Positions 34,805-46,575 of a stretch of DNA of 64,000 nucleotides are shown piece by piece. The notes beneath the pieces were generated by a model. That model was not told where the DNA came from, ran no database searches, and saw nothing but the letters and a program-made list of their open reading frames with translations. This DNA is from Vitellaria paradoxa (lineage: Eukaryota > Streptophyta > Magnoliopsida > Ericales > Sapotaceae). Positions within the stretch are counted from its first letter, which is position 1. Each line of letters begins with the position of its first letter. The stretch is taken from NCBI GenBank assembly GCA_019916065.1, contig CM034233.1:7322516-7386515 (forward strand), given 5' to 3'. Made by a program: the position numbers and the translations under genes.

Positions 34805-36751
34805 CTAGAGGGAAGAGAGTATGGAGGGATGAGTTTGAGCGTTTGAAAGTGACACAAACATTCCTTCTTCCACTTTATCTACTACATTCCCGCCCTCCTC
34901 ACTTCCTCCTTTCCCGTCACCTGCATGAACTGTACTCTCCATAGACATTGAATCACAGCCATTATCATCAAAACGCATTTGCATTATCACATTCATTTTG
35001 CCCTCTAAAAGGTTGTACTTGGCCAACCATCTCTGTATCTTCCCAGAAGTGGTCTTTGGAACACTTCCATTCTTGACAAGAACCACCAAACCAAGCTCAA
35101 TCTCCTCTTCCTTCTTCACGGCTTCCCTTATTCCCTCACAAATTCTCCTCAGGACCTTCACGTCTCCCTCCCTCTTCTGCATCTCAGCAACAAGAGCTAT
35201 TGTTCTTCCAATCTTGAACGCGGCGAGGCAACCTCCCCTCAGAAACTCTGGACAACTGTTGTAAGCTGAGGTCTCTATGTAATGAGGGTGTATTTCTTGA
35301 CCATTTTGGATGAATTTATCAGAAGATCGACCCATCACAAAAAGAAACCTCTCTTCTCCTTTGACAATTCCCCTATCACCGGTTCTAACAAAGCACCGGC
35401 TCAACTTGTTCCTTAGTCTCCCATGAAACACTTCCCTAGTTAACGAAGGGTGTCCAAGGTACCCGGAGGCGTTGCTCGTAGATGAAACCCATATCTCCCC
35501 TTCAACCCCATCCTCCACAGGCTCTTGAGTTTCGTCATTTACCACCATGATTTGAATTTCCTCTTCTTCTTCTCCTTCCCTCCCGTCAGAATCAAGTCTT
35601 GCACTAGGCAAGAGCTTCTTGTAAGTTGGGAGACTAGCATTGTCACAATAGCTCCTCCACGCAGTCGAAACAAAAGTGCAATTCTCTGCTAACCCATAAG
35701 ATGGAGCAATTGAAGATAGGTTCAGCCCCAAAGGCCTAAAAACCTCAACAAATTCCTCGACCGAGTCCTTGTAAATCGGCTCATTGATAAGGATCAAGTT
35801 CTTCAAACTCCACAGATTGATGGGGGAATCTCCTTCAGTACTAATCCCACCTCTCTTGACAACAAGAGGCAATGTGAAGGATGGAACTGGGGTGCAGGTT
35901 GCTTTGTATTGTGTTATCAACTCGAGCCATAGCCTCGGGCGGTTGATGAAGGCACCGGGGGATGTCAATACACAGGTTGCACCAGACACAATGGTCAGTA
36001 GCAGAAACATAAGACCACAGTCATGGTACTGAGGCAACCACGAAACAATGACACTATTGGGATGAAGACCATAGAATTTCCTCGCCGTTCGAACGTTATG
36101 AGCTGCTGCTCCTGCGGAGACAAGAACCGGCTTCGGAATCCCAGTCGCACCTGAAGTGTACTGAATCAGATACACCTCCTCCGGTTTGCAACCATTGTAA
36201 TATGAAGAGATTGGCCTGGAGTCCACTTTCTTTTCCTCAAACTCCTCGGTGGAAACCCATGTGAGGTTCTGTAACAGCTCGCAGAGCTGTCTATTGCCTG
36301 GAGACGTCGAGGAGACATATCGTCGAACACTTTTGATGTAATCATAGTGAGCTACGGTTGCTCTGGGTTTTGTCTGGGAGAGAACTCTGACAAGGTGGTG
36401 GTGGGAATTGTTGCTGAAAGAAGGGTCTGGAGGGATGATGGGCACGGCCAAAAGCCCAGCCCTTTGGCAGGCGAAGATGATCTGGACGAGCTCGAGCCCT
36501 GGGGAGCAGAGAATGAGGACACTGTCACCTCTCTGCAACTGAGAGAGGAGGTGGGAAGAAATGGAGTGGACTGAAGTGTTGAGCTGAGAGTAGGTGAGGG
36601 TCGAGCCCTCCTGGGTCAGACCGGCCGAGCCATCGTCGGCCCAAATGAAGGCTGGTTTGGACCCAAAGGCTGGGAGGTTGGACCATAGTGCGAGATATTG
36701 ATCCACCACTGGCTGGTCGGGGAAACAAGGGTCATAGTTCTCGTAGTCCAT
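34805..36751 (-). CDS. Fatty acyl-AMP ligase-like adenylate-forming enzyme
   Basis: The 648-codon intronless ORF is an ANL-superfamily adenylating enzyme, which activates a carboxylic acid with ATP to an acyl-AMP. Motifs in order: YTSGATGIPKP (198-208, P-loop-like A3), SWLPQYHDCGL (237-247), SYGLAE (351-356), RTGD (456-459), GRSSDKFIQNGQEIHP (474-489), and TTSGKIQRW with the probable catalytic lysine K571. The LP-x-YHD-x-GL motif and the following LTSPGAFINRPRLW resemble bacterial fatty acyl-AMP ligases (FAAL) more than plant 4CL or long-chain acyl-CoA synthetases. FAALs hand the acyl group to a carrier protein, not to CoA. The Gly usually following PK in motif A3 is replaced (PKPVLVS). No carrier domain is present. 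About 75 residues after K571 are not recognisable. No transit peptide or C-terminal SKL is obvious. The substrate is unknown. Confidence 0.85.
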   Translation of the reverse strand: MDYENYDPCFPDQPVVDQYLALWSNLPAFGSKPAFIWADDGSAGLTQEGSTLTYSQLNTSVHSISSHLLSQLQRGDSVLILCSPGLELVQIIFACQRAGLLAVPIIPPDPSFSNNSHHHLVRVLSQTKPRATVAHYDYIKSVRRYVSSTSPGNRQLCELLQNLTWVSTEEFEEKKVDSRPISSYYNGCKPEEVYLIQYTSGATGIPKPVLVSAGAAAHNVRTARKFYGLHPNSVIVSWLPQYHDCGLMFLLLTIVSGATCVLTSPGAFINRPRLWLELITQYKATCTPVPSFTLPLVVKRGGISTEGDSPINLWSLKNLILINEPIYKDSVEEFVEVFRPLGLNLSSIAPSYGLAENCTFVSTAWRSYCDNASLPTYKKLLPSARLDSDGREGEEEEEIQIMVVNDETQEPVEDGVEGEIWVSSTSNASGYLGHPSLTREVFHGRLRNKLSRCFVRTGDRGIVKGEERFLFVMGRSSDKFIQNGQEIHPHYIETSAYNSCPEFLRGGCLAAFKIGRTIALVAEMQKREGDVKVLRRICEGIREAVKKEEEIELGLVVLVKNGSVPKTTSGKIQRWLAKYNLLEGKMNVIMQMRFDDNGCDSMSMESTVHAGDGKGGSEEGGNVVDKVEEGMFVSLSNAQTHPSILSSL

Positions 36752-36807
36752 GATCTTTTTTTGATGTGATTACTACTAACTGTGGAAAACAACCTCGTTT
36801 GGGCTCT

Positions 36808-36816
36808 CTTATATAG
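36808..36816 (-). promoter_or_regulatory. Putative TATA box of the acyl-AMP ligase-like gene
   Basis: CTATATAAG on the minus strand lies about 57-65 bases upstream of the ATG at 36751. This is suitable spacing for a core promoter with a short leader. Confidence 0.65.
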
Positions 36817-39542
36817 CGAAAAATAAGAAAGATTTATATATATATATATATAATAACATTGACCTTTTAAAAATTGTAGAAGAGAAGACGTGGTCCTTGG
36901 CTCGGTTCTCAGGTGAAGAAAACAATAGTAAACAGATAATGTAGCAGAGATATTCGATGAGAATATGCAACCCAGATTAAAACTGATGTTTACGTGAAAT
37001 TGATGTATATTACTCTTTTGTATATATCGTCGTTCTCAATGCCAAATGATGATTTACATATAGCATATCCCCGACAGATCCGCTTACGTGGAATATTTAT
37101 TTTTATAAAAAAAATGGTGTTGCTTTTACAACGTCACAAATGCACTTCATGCAGTGGAATCCACAGCGTGCGCCGAATGATTATCTGGACTTACTGCACA
37201 CGGAAGGATGCCTGGTAGCTGACGATATCTACGAAAGATTTTTGTTTCTTAAACTTACAAACATTATTTTACATAACATTTTTAGTGGTTTGAAATAGCA
37301 TATTATTTTCGATAAATACATGCATTAACGGAGTTCTTTCTTCCCATAATATCGAAAGAATACTTTAGAACAACAATATCTTATAAAGAGTGGATAGAAT
37401 AAATGTGGGATGTGAGTTTACCATTTTAAATTAAAATATATATATATATATATCTATTAAATAAAAATGCTATTATCATATCATTTTAACACATTTTCTG
37501 GTATATTTTTACGATAGAAAAATATTTTCTTCATTGAAAGCATTAAGGGGGTGTTTGGAGAATGAATTTGGTAAGGGAAAAGAAAATGTAAGGGAAATGA
37601 AAAAAATAAAAAAAAAAGTTATAAAATCTCAAATATATAATTTTACTTGATTTAATTATTTTTAATTTACAAACTTGACGCTTTTTCCCTTTTATTTTCT
37701 ATCACAAATCAAAGACGAAGAGTTATTTTCAATCATTAGTCTCTTTTTTTAGTTTTTTCCCTTGATAAATCTTTGGTTTAAACTGCTAGACACACACACC
37801 AACAAATACAAAAAAACATGCAAAATTGCAGAATTGCCCCATGAATAGCTTGTATCTTAACACAAATAGCATGTAAATCAATGAGTAACGTAATTTTAAA
37901 ATTTTCATAACTATTTTTGAGTCAATTTCAGACAGAATTTCTGGCTCTTCTACGAAGTATGTTGTACTCGTATCTTAAGTTGAGAGGGAGGGTTTTAACA
38001 TTTGGGTTGGGAAATAAGTGAGAAATAAGATAACAAGAGGTTTTCTAGAAGTTTTTCAAAATCTTTTTTTATTATTCTTATAATTAATAATTATCGAAGA
38101 TTTATAGTAAAAAATGGATACATTGTACTTGTACATAAAACGTTTAGTTCCCAGTGCGACATAAGTCCAAACAATTTAAGGACATTCACAAAAACATTGC
38201 AGGCCGCGTAAAAAGCTAAACAAGACCTTCTAAATTCCACAGCTTGTCTAAAACAATTGTAATCCAGGATCTACGGGAATAAACTGTAATAAGATGCTAA
38301 TTCCTTCCAATAATTTTGTCCCTTACAAGAAAAGGAATAAAAAATTTGGAAAAGAGACAAAAAATTAAGAAAACAGTTATTAGGGCATTTACAGCAGTTT
38401 TTTTTTCTTAAATTAATATTCTACAAACTACGGCCTCTCTACTTTATGCTCTACTACATTTAAATATTTATTCTCAAGTAAATCTTTACCATGAAAGAAA
38501 GGAATAGAAATAATATAAAAAAAATATTTAATAAAGAAATAAAAAGAAATTATACTTGACATTAAAAATCCTTTTAAGAATCAATAACAAATGGAACGTT
38601 TTATCTTCAGCAACAGTCATAAAAAAATTGACAACTTCATATTAATGAAAAATAAATAAATAAAAAAGGAGTGTTCCATTGATTCAAAAAAAACCTGCTG
38701 TGGATGCACTTAAGCCCCCCCCCCTTTTTTCATCCACCACTACCAGTACCACCACCTCCCCCCACCCCCAACCCCTCTACCGACAGGGGCAACGCTCCCC
38801 GTCGCCGCCACCACCAACTACAACCTCCCTCATCATCCATCACTTCTTTGAAGAAAATAGGTGTTAAGAGAAATGAATTTTCTTTTTTCAATTCAATTCC
38901 AGCGTTTCAATTATTTTGAACACATATTAGAACAAAAACTGATCAAGTCATTACCACATTTATTCCATTCACCAACCACTTATATATATATATATATATA
39001 TTTCATGCTCACCTATTCTATTTCTGCGACAAAACATAACCTGAATATCTTCCATTGAAGGCCCTAGTTGAATTCACTTCAGGCATAAACTACTAACCGC
39101 CTAGACTATATATAGACATTTGGAGAAAAAGAAAAAATACATATACACACACACACACACATATATATATATATTTGAAAAGATAGCAGGGCTCAGGACT
39201 AGAGAACACGGAGTATCAAATTTAAGAATGCATCCCGAAATCATCAAAGCGACGTCAGCTTGCAAAATAAACCCTATAAAAGACAAATGAAATTTAGAAC
39301 TGGCTTTGCTTAAGATACAAAGTAACCAATTAGCACATATAGTTTTTATTTTTATTTCGAAACCCGAGGACATAATCTACTATATATATATATATATATA
39401 TGTTGAACTGATTGTTTCCAAAGGTCAACAATTTAAGATTTTTGCACCAAATATTCCACCGAGTAACTTCCTAGTTTTGCTTCCAAGATTTTCACTCCTC
39501 AGTCACCGGACGAAGCATGCTTTGATTATAAACAACACCCGA
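36817..39542. other. Intergenic stretch between the acyl-AMP ligase-like gene and the glycosylase 3' end
   Basis: AT-rich with (TA)n runs (about 36838-36852, 37437-37453, 38982-39001, 39160-39173) and a C run at 38717-38726. The part around 38700-38830 is Pro-codon-rich simple sequence without a gene. The last 450 bases probably contain the 3' UTR of the glycosylase. A GGGGGTGTTTGGAGAATG motif at 37548 looks like a MITE end, without a clear partner. Confidence 0.4.
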
Positions 39543-42500
39543 TCATTGTCCCCATGCACATGCCCTGAATCACAAAGCACAGGAAAAAAAAAAAGAACAA
39601 CATGGACAATCATCATAAACACATACCAGTAACTACTAACAGAAACTAACAAGCTAAATTAGATTTGTATGATTGAGTAGCAATCTGACGCATCAAAGAA
39701 TGGAACTGAAAGATGTCACTAAAACTGTATACTCTTTGCAAACCTTATTGTTCAGGTTATCCAAACTTTGATCATAAACCACACTTTGTTTCCATATAGC
39801 CTCTTGTCAGATATAAATTTCTAACCGGTAAAGCAATATATAGTAAACCCACCATCCCACAACATAAGCTATTATTATTTAGAAACAGCGTAATTGTAAT
39901 TCAAAAACCTCTGCTTTTTTTTTTTTTTAACATCATAATTCAAAAACCTCATTTTTGACAGCACAACTTTGGCTCCATTTAAATATTTCAAGGAAAAAGG
40001 CATTTAGGGTTTACCAACAGATACCTTGAATTCTAATAAATACATCAAGCAACAAGCAGAAAGATCACTAGACAACTCAATACCCTATGCTAACCTTGAT
40101 AAAGAGAAAACTATTGAATAACATTTAGCAAAAGCAATAACATTCAGTAACCAATTACTCATCTGCTGTCGATGTGAATTCATTGTTATTCCATCATATA
40201 ATCAACATCTCTAGACAAATAATCCAGGAGTGAGATTGTAAATGCAGAGATCAGAAGTAAATCACGGAGAGAGTCGGTTTGGAATGTTATTCCCATTGGT
40301 GATATGTGGAAAATTTAATGGTAAAGAAATTGGACTCCCCAGTTCATATCATCAAGGAACTATTCTAGTTTCCCAAGTCTTCTTGATTTATTTCATATTC
40401 TTCTTTTGTTGGTTTTAGCTGATTTTGTACAGGGTGATGGATACAAAGGCACTAGGGCTATTGTATACAACCGATGGGCAAGAATTTCACCCCAATATTT
40501 AAGTTTTCACAGAGAGAGAGAGAGAGAGAGAGATGTAAATTGTGACTGCCGTTGGACTATGGGCAAACATCTAAACAAGCTTTTCTTCAGAGAGATGGGA
40601 TTTGCTGATGTAAAATCGACCAAATCCACCAACGAAATGTAGGCCACATAAACACACAGAAGGGTTCAGGTTGTAGTCTCTAAAGTTCTACCAGAATCAC
40701 TTACTCTGGATGGTTGGAACGTAGTGGGAGGCTTCAACCATCTTGGAAACAATACCGGGGTTTGCTTATGGGAGGAGTCTTAGCATGCAAGCAGAGTGAG
40801 AAATAGGACAGTTCAGAGCGAAAGAGAGTGCCGAGTAGTAGAGGTTCCTCTATCGTAAAGATTGAAATGAATATAAAGTAGAAAAGTGGAGTATTTATAG
40901 GCGTGGTTAAGACCATGTAAGTTAGTTTCCATGCGCAAATAATGATGGTTCGTGGGTTAAATGGCCAATTCTGCATGGTCTGACATTAGTGAGTATGATC
41001 AGACTATGTAGTACAGGGCTTGCCACATGGTTGGTAACATAGAGATCATGCTCGTACTGCATGTTTGGTTGATTTGTCCTATAGTACTCTCTACAAATCA
41101 GAGAATCTTGACAGATGCCTTAACTATGAAGCTGCTAGTATCTGACGATCAAGTAAAAGGCATGAGACCCCTAGGAATGTTTATCAATGGACGATCCCCC
41201 CGGAGGAGTGATCCTTAAGCCTAATCCTTGCCCAGTGTGTTAGCACATTCTCGACTGAAGTTAGGCATTGGAGTCTAAACTACCCCTACAAGATAGGTAG
41301 AGGGCGGCAAGACCTTGCGATGATGAGAAGCATAGTAACCACAAGGTCCTGTTGCAGTGGGAGGAACCTTCTCTTTGGAGTCATAAACTTTCTTTTTTCT
41401 TTTTTTTTTTTTTGGGGGGGGGGGTTGTTTGCTTAGAAAATTTGTGTATCCTTGTGAATTGGAATGGCAACATGGCAGAGTGTGTAAGTTTCCACCGTTG
41501 CAGCTGACATGACACTGACCAGAGATGCAAAAAATAGTTGAGAAGTGAACCAACCCAACATCGTGCTGGTTCAATTATATTAAGAATTCAATTCAGTTCA
41601 GTTCTTGGGCCAACATGTTTTCTGTGCCGAACTTATCAAAATTGGGTTGGTTCAATTTTGATTCGTAAGCATGATTGGTTCAATTTCGGATCCAAAATTT
41701 TAGAATTGATTAAGATCAGGTCAGTTATAGGTGTAGGAGAATCCACCCCACTTTAACTATGCACAACCCAAGCACTGACCTGAAGCTAGCATGGATGACA
41801 ACCACAAGTAAAAAAGTGACTCCTTCAGGTCCCCCCCCTCCCCAAATAAAAATAAAATATATATATATATATATCTAATGAGAAAGTGTCCCATGTCCAA
41901 AACAAGGGATTTAAAACATTTCCAATGGGGGATGAGAAAGTTGACTCAAAGAACACCTCGCATTTTACATTTATTAGTAGTGACCCATAATCTAAATTAC
42001 TACTATATGTTTAGTACAAGAAAAGTAAGTAGGAAGGAAAATAGTAGCAATCCAACAGAATAAATTGTGGCTTCCCTCAAAGTCCCTTTTAAAATAAATA
42101 AATAAATAAATAAGGCTAAACTCAAAATTGTTGGGATGAAAAGGAAATAACATAGTCAATTTGCAATTATGCCCCTAAATTGCAAAACAAATAACCAAAG
42201 GCTGAGGGGTAAAGAAATGATTCAATATTTTGTTGAAGAGAATTTGTTCTTTACTTCTTCTCATCCACCAAAATCGGGTGGAATGATTTTTTTTTTTGGG
42301 GGGGGGGGTGTAGGTGAGAAGGCTCCATGCCCCCTCCCCCTATTCACTGTTTTTTAATGTACACCTCCTATGTTACGTGGACTTTTGTAATTTAAGATGT
42401 ACCAATGTCGGATACTTGGCAAGAACACTTACGTAAGGGTATGATATATGTATCTCATATATAATTGAATATCGATACAAACATATTTAAAAATCCAATT

Positions 42501-45500
42501 TTAGCACATATTTATGTATAGAACTTATGAAATACTCAAATGGAACCTTGTGAATATCATATTATCTTATAAAATAAAATAATCATATTAGAAACATTAA
42601 TATTTTCCTATATTGCCATATCATTGAATAAGAGAATTAATGGATCCAACTCTTCGAAACATACCTGTACCCAACATACATACCAAGTCCACATCCCAGC
42701 CCCCTCTCTTCTTCCCACCAAACCAAACATAGCCTAATATTTTTTTTTAAAAGAGCATAAGATACCTACCCAAGTTGGTTACACACGTGCTCAAAAATTA
42801 ACAAAGTTAATTTAATTTGATGCAACAGCCATACACAAATTTGTGGGAGGAAAAGTAGAAAGAGAGTTCAAATCTAACATTCGGTAGGGACAATTGATAC
42901 ATAGTACTCTAAAGCTGCATTTGGTTGCAATAAGTGTGGCACAAGATTGAACTATTAATCCCATGGGCCCCACAAGGGCATTTTCTTTCTTTTTTTTTTT
43001 TTTTGGGCTATTTACTCCACAGAATATTGAATCCAGTCTGGAATGTATATGCCTCAAAATGAGGTTGTATATACAACCCCCCATTTAATATTGTAGATCC
43101 CTTACCTCTGGATTTCCCACCAACATTCAAAAGTCCAAAAGTATCCTCTGTCAAATCAAATCTTTTGTCCCATTTCATATCCCACCAACCAAACACTAAA
43201 AAAATAATTCCACACAAAATTAATCCTATATTATGTCCAAACACATCTTATCCCTCCAATCAAACATAGCCTAAAAGATTAAAATCATGAATCTCCATAT
43301 GCATACTCCCCTTGAGCAGATGAAAATATCAAACATATCAAAAGTAACAAGAAAAGCAGCAACGTCAAAAGAGGTGTACCATGTCTATTAACTAGTAAAC
43401 ACAAAGAATCATATTTGACCAGTTAATTACCTAGCATAACTGAATTGACGAAGTCATGACCGATGTTTGGACATGAGCACATAGACGGATCTAAATGACA
43501 AAATAGAGATTATTATAGGTGGCTTACCTGAGTTAGGATAAAGGTTTGGTACAAATAGATGTGTGCATGAAGAGGCATGCCCAAAGATTGTGATATCTTC
43601 CTTGGTCTATTTATGCTTTTTTACTCATAAAAAAATGTGTGTATGTACGTAAATAATCAAGATGACAATTCAAGTTTCAAAGACTAGTTCAACTAAAACA
43701 ATTTCAAATACCAACTCGGTTTTCATGTCATATAATTTTCAATCATAACCGGTGAAAGGGGCTACCAAACCTAATTGCACAACCCGGAGGCACCCTTTTT
43801 TTATAGTTAGTCTAAAAAACACAAATTAAACCAACAAAATTATCTAAAAGATTCCAAGGACAATAAATAAATTAATCAATTCTAGAAAAGTGAAAGGTGA
43901 CAATTTTCCCAATTGAGTTAATTTAAAAATAAACACTTCACACTAAAACAGTATTTAACAAACCTATGCCATCTAAGAATAACATCTTAAATCCAAAGCA
44001 AAAATATGAACTACAACTAGTACATAGAACGCCAATAGTCCAACTCTGAAACTGAGAGTGAACAATGTTCCCGCATTGCACCATCTGGAGTTGCAAGCAG
44101 AGAGGCTAATTCCATAGTTCGAACCCATGAACTAGGTTGCAATGGAACAACTTTATTGTTGCTCTAAGGCCAGCTGTTATGGACAACAATTGATATTCTA
44201 AAGAAATCTAGCGGCAGATGTAAATAGACATCTGACCAGAATTAGCCAGTGTCAACAAGACCACACCTACAAGGGTAAAATCTTATTATAATGATACCAT
44301 GTGGGGCCCACTCACAAGAGGGAGGGCTACTAAAAAAGGGACATGGATTTTCAGAGTCTCCAAAATAAATGAACTAAATTTCATCACTTAGTAGCACTCT
44401 CTTATCCTAATGTGACAAATTTTAATACAATCCAACAGTTCGATTCGCAAAATATTCTTAAATCCTAGTATAATAACAGAGATAATAAAATTGTATTCAA
44501 TGGCAACTCCAAGATGCTTTTTTTTTTTTTAAATAATATTTTAATTACTTAAAAAAATAATAAGAATGATAATAGAAGGCACAGGAATGCAAAGTAAACA
44601 AGATTTTTATTTTTAACAATCTGAGTAATCTTAAAATTAACTCCTCTTAAAATCTTGGAGCAAAAACACCCTTGCTCCCAATAGCTACCACAAGGAAAGT
44701 CATATAAACAGCTAGCAAACTTGAAAGCAACCAGAAAAACGTCAAGACAAATACATTTAGTAACAGTAGAGCAGTAGTAAACCACTCATGTGGTGTGTTG
44801 GACAAGAATGCAACGAAATCCACCAATGTCAGACTTGTGGACACTTTTATACTTCATCAGTTCATCCTCCCAAAGGAAATGCTTTGTAACAACAATGATA
44901 TGCATCCTAATTTACTAACTCTAGGAAAGGGCTACACCTTCACCCATGTGGAGCGAACGGACCAGTGCTCAACATGAGCAAAGAGGCTGTCAAAAAGGCA
45001 GCTCCCAATTTGTAGTACAAATATATTTCCATACGAATAAGATGGATGCATTTGTAACTGTGTCCCCTGATTAAATTTACGGGCTTCTACTTTGGAATCA
45101 TTAGTTCCATCTATGTTACTTTGCAATGACCTATTCAAATCAAACCCTGACAAAGTCAAGGAAGAATATATTTAAAAAAAGAAAAAATTTACCCGTGCAA
45201 TGCAACTCAAAATTTTCCAATCATTAACCTAACCACCAGTTATCCTCCTATTGATATTAATTGTCAACATCTGCAACGTACTAAACTTTGGAGAATTGCA
45301 ATAGCTTTCAGGTTTTCACAATGCAATAAGATCAGAAGAATAAATAAGATATGGTGAACTAAATAAAACACGTAAGTTAAACTTGAAAATGTGAACAATA
45401 TCAAAAGCAATGCAATTGGAGAAGGTAATGAAATCACTTGAAGGTTCGTGCTTTAACATACGAAGAAACCATGAATTCAAGTGGAAGAGAAAATACCCCA

Positions 45501-46575
45501 GGTTGAGAATGCCATTGATTGGATCCAGAAACTGCTGCTGCTGTTGTTGCTGCTGCTGCTCCTGCTGTTGCAGCTGCAAAGTAGCGGCAGCCGCAGACTC
45601 TGCTCCAGCACCGGAAGGGGCACCCTTTGGTTCCACAAACCTCCACAAATACCAAGAAGCAACAGAACGGTATGGCCTCCACTTTTCGCACAAATGCTCC
45701 ATCTGAGACGGGCGAGGCAAATCCTCAAGACCATTAAGAAGCTGAACGCCTTTGCGAACATTAATATCGTTTATCGGAAGAACATCTGGTCTGTGAAGCG
45801 AGAAAATCATGAACATATGAACTGACCAAGAACCAATGCCATTAACCATGGTGAGCATTGTGAAGAGAGACTTGTCGTCCATTTCGACAATTGACGAATC
45901 AGAAAGAATCCCATTTTGGTACTTCCTCGCCAGGTCATGGAGGTAACTGGCTTTCCGAGCTGAAACGCCGACTTGCCGGAGTTGCTGAGGGGTTAGGGCA
46001 AGAACAGTATCGGGAAGAACGCTGGCCTCGCCGCCGCAGAGGGAGATGAAGCGAGTGTAGATCGACGTTCCGGCCTTATAAGCGAGTTGCTGATAGAGAA
46101 TGCTTTTGCTTAGGGCAAGGAATGGGGGGACGAAAGAGTCGAAGGTCGGAGGGTGGTGAATATCGATCAAAGAGGCGAGTTGTGGATCGGCGCTTCTCAG
46201 ATGCCGGAGGGCGATTTCGATTTCGCCCTCGCAAGATAATGAACGCGCGACGATTCTCGGTACTGGCTTGGGTTGATAGGGCACAACCTTGTTCCTGGGG
46301 GCTTTAGTGGCGGGAGATTTAGGATTTTCAGCGGCGTCCCGTTGAGTGGATTTGCCATTGGAGGCGTCGGGGGAGAGTTTTCGAATCTTCCGGGGGCGGA
46401 AGGGGATTTTGGTGGTCGGGGAGGGGTTCTGAGAAGGAGCATTGGCTACGGCAGTAGTCGTTGCGGCGTCGATGGCGGCGGCGGCGGTAGACTCTGGGCT
46501 GATGGAGTCATGGTGGGGTTGAATTGGGGTTTGAGTTTGAGCTTGGGGAGTTTGGGCTAGGGTTTGTTCACCCAT
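39543..46575 (-). CDS. DNA-3-methyladenine glycosylase (HhH-GPD family), two exons
   Basis: Exon 1 is 46575-45497 and exon 2 is 39564-39543, predicting 366 residues. The AlkA-like base-excision enzyme removes alkylated bases from DNA in the nucleus. Residues 1-105 are a low-complexity, basic leader. The HhH-GPD fold spans about 115-315, with SKSILYQQLAYKAG (156-169), the helix-hairpin-helix MVNGIGSWSVHMF (243-255) and PINDINVRKG (267-276), in which D270 is the expected catalytic Asp. A Gln run (about 335-348) follows the fold. Exon 1 ends CTG GG before GTATTT. Read-through adds 59 unrelated residues. At 39564 a pyrimidine-rich acceptor (TGTGATTCAG) restores frame and gives ...NLG-ACAWGQ-stop, the C terminus I recall for plant members. 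The 5,932-bp intron is therefore inferred. Exon 1 alone is certain. Confidence 0.88.
40705..40741 (-). CDS. Candidate first coding exon of an unidentified nested gene
   Basis: Inside the glycosylase intron, on the same strand, the sequence looks like a complete gene start. A TATA box CTATAAATAC lies at about 40891-40900, followed by a leader of about 130 bases. An ATG at 40741 then gives 12 codons (MVEASHYVPTIQ) and a very good donor (AGA then GTAAGTG) at 40704. No second exon could be identified downstream. It may be a small gene nested in the intron, an alternative promoter, or the start of a transposed gene fragment. I do not recognise the peptide. Confidence 0.35.
42908..43276. repeat. 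MITE-like element, family C copy 2
   Basis: Same interior as 4456-4858: ATATGCCTCAAAAT, CTTACCTCTGGAT, ACCAACCAAACACTAAAAAA and ATAATTCCACA. It ends ATCCCTCCAATCAAACATAG, matching the other copy's right end. The left end (GCATTTGGTTGCAAT) is more diverged. It lies in the long glycosylase intron. Confidence 0.5.
45531..45580 (-). repeat. CAG/CTG trinucleotide tract encoding poly-Gln
   Basis: An imperfect CTG-rich tract on the plus strand reads as CAG/CAA codons on the minus strand. It makes about 14 Gln with one Glu in the C-terminal part of the glycosylase, outside the catalytic fold. Such tracts are prone to length change. Confidence 0.9.

Noticed and set aside
44932..45160. An alternative last exon of the glycosylase near 44980 (acceptor TTTGACAG)
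   Set aside because: It is in frame but gives an ending unlike the family. The 39543-39564 exon gives the expected ending with a better acceptor.
45316..45496. Glycosylase C terminus as read straight through to 45316
   Set aside because: The last 59 residues are intron translation. A donor at 45496 and a restoring exon at 39564 explain the end better.
45410..45825. Open frames with poly-Leu, poly-Cys or poly-Ala on both strands
   Set aside because: They are other-frame readings of the CTG repeat and glycosylase exon.
46122..46560. Plus-strand frames with Gly/Arg-rich text
   Set aside because: They are antisense of the basic leader of the glycosylase.
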